A stretch of DNA of 6,767 bases from Gammaproteobacteria bacterium (GTDB lineage Bacteria > Pseudomonadota > Gammaproteobacteria > JAJDOJ01). Below are positions 6,397 through 6,767 of this stretch, in pieces. Positions within the stretch are counted from its first letter, which is position 1. Every line of letters begins with the position of its first letter. Made by a program: the position numbers and the translations under genes. Location of the stretch: the NCBI GenBank assembly GCA_027030565.1, contig JALVEU010000372.1:1-6767 (forward strand). The letters are read 5' to 3'. The notes under the pieces were generated by a model. It saw nothing but the letters and a program-made list of their open reading frames with translations. It had not been told where the DNA came from and ran no database searches.

Positions 6397-6767
6397 GGTT
6401 CCGACTCCGCTCCGAAGAACCGGCCGAGATCAATCTGACCCCGCTGATCGACGTGGTCTTCCTGCTGCTCATCTTCTTCATGGTGACCACCACCTTCAAT
6501 CGCTACGCGGAGCTCAAGATCGACCTGCCCAAGGCCTCCCAGCAGCCGGTGCGCCCGCCCAAGGCCACGGAGCTGGTGGTCGATGCCCGGGGCCACTACT
6601 ACCTCGACGGGCACCCGCTGGTGAACACGCGCCTGGAGACGCTGGTCAAGGCCCTGCGGGAGCTGCGAGCCGACGACGACTCCACTCCCTTGGTGATCCG
6701 TGCCGATGCGAGGACCACCCACCAGTCGGTGGTCACCGCCATGGACGCGGCGGGTCGGGTGGGTATC
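6393..6767 (+). CDS. exbD: ExbD/TolR family biopolymer transport protein (partial, 3' end missing)
   Basis: ExbD is the single-span partner that sits inside the ExbB pentamer and couples proton flow to force in the periplasm. The visible 125 residues start MRFRLRSEEPAEINLTPLID and include one TM helix at about 18-34. The proton-carrying Asp is Asp20 in the motif NLTPLIDVVFLLLIFF. A linker follows, then the periplasmic TolR-like fold from about residue 57, including ELVVDARGHYYLDGHPL and PLVIRADARTTHQSVV (99-114). The product usually has about 135-145 residues, so probably only the last 10-20 are cut off by the window edge. It begins in the ATGA overlap with exbB, with GAGGGT at 6381-6386 as ribosome site, which points to coupled translation and equal regulation of the two subunits. 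Confidence 0.93.
   Translation, partial: MRFRLRSEEPAEINLTPLIDVVFLLLIFFMVTTTFNRYAELKIDLPKASQQPVRPPKATELVVDARGHYYLDGHPLVNTRLETLVKALRELRADDDSTPLVIRADARTTHQSVVTAMDAAGRVGI

Overview
The window is a high-GC, densely packed stretch of bacterial chromosome. Its envelope and competence genes point to a Gram-negative proteobacterium, most likely a gammaproteobacterium. The evidence is a lipoprotein-sorting (Lol) transporter, a full-length ComEC/Rec2 and an ExbB/ExbD pair arranged in the order I know from gammaproteobacteria such as Pseudomonas (lol genes, DUF2062 gene, comEC, exbB, exbD, then usually lipid A genes). The genus cannot be fixed from this sequence alone.

Layout from left to right. On the minus strand at 1-347 is the N-terminal third of a MalK/UgpC-type ABC importer ATPase, cut by the window edge. 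After a 262-bp divergent gap come lolC (or lolF; 610-1857) and lolD (1850-2608) on the plus strand, overlapping by 8 bp. Convergent to them, 13 bp away, is a DUF2062 membrane protein gene on the minus strand (2622-3197). A 206-bp gap then leads to comEC (3404-5716), followed 53 bp later by exbB (5770-6396) and exbD (6393 to the right edge, incomplete), which overlap by 4 bp.

How the genes work together. The Lol permease and LolD form the inner-membrane machine that hands mature lipoproteins to LolA. ComEC is the inner-membrane DNA uptake channel. ExbB and ExbD form a proton-driven motor whose partner is not visible here. The shared theme is the cell envelope.

The genes are ordinary and I see no unknown system. 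The two points most worth checking are a perfect 27-bp direct repeat, 60 bp apart and in frame, that forms the last 28 codons of lolD and looks like a dispersed repeat that has become coding, and the absence of lolE next to lolD, which raises the possibility of a single-permease (LolF-type) exporter.
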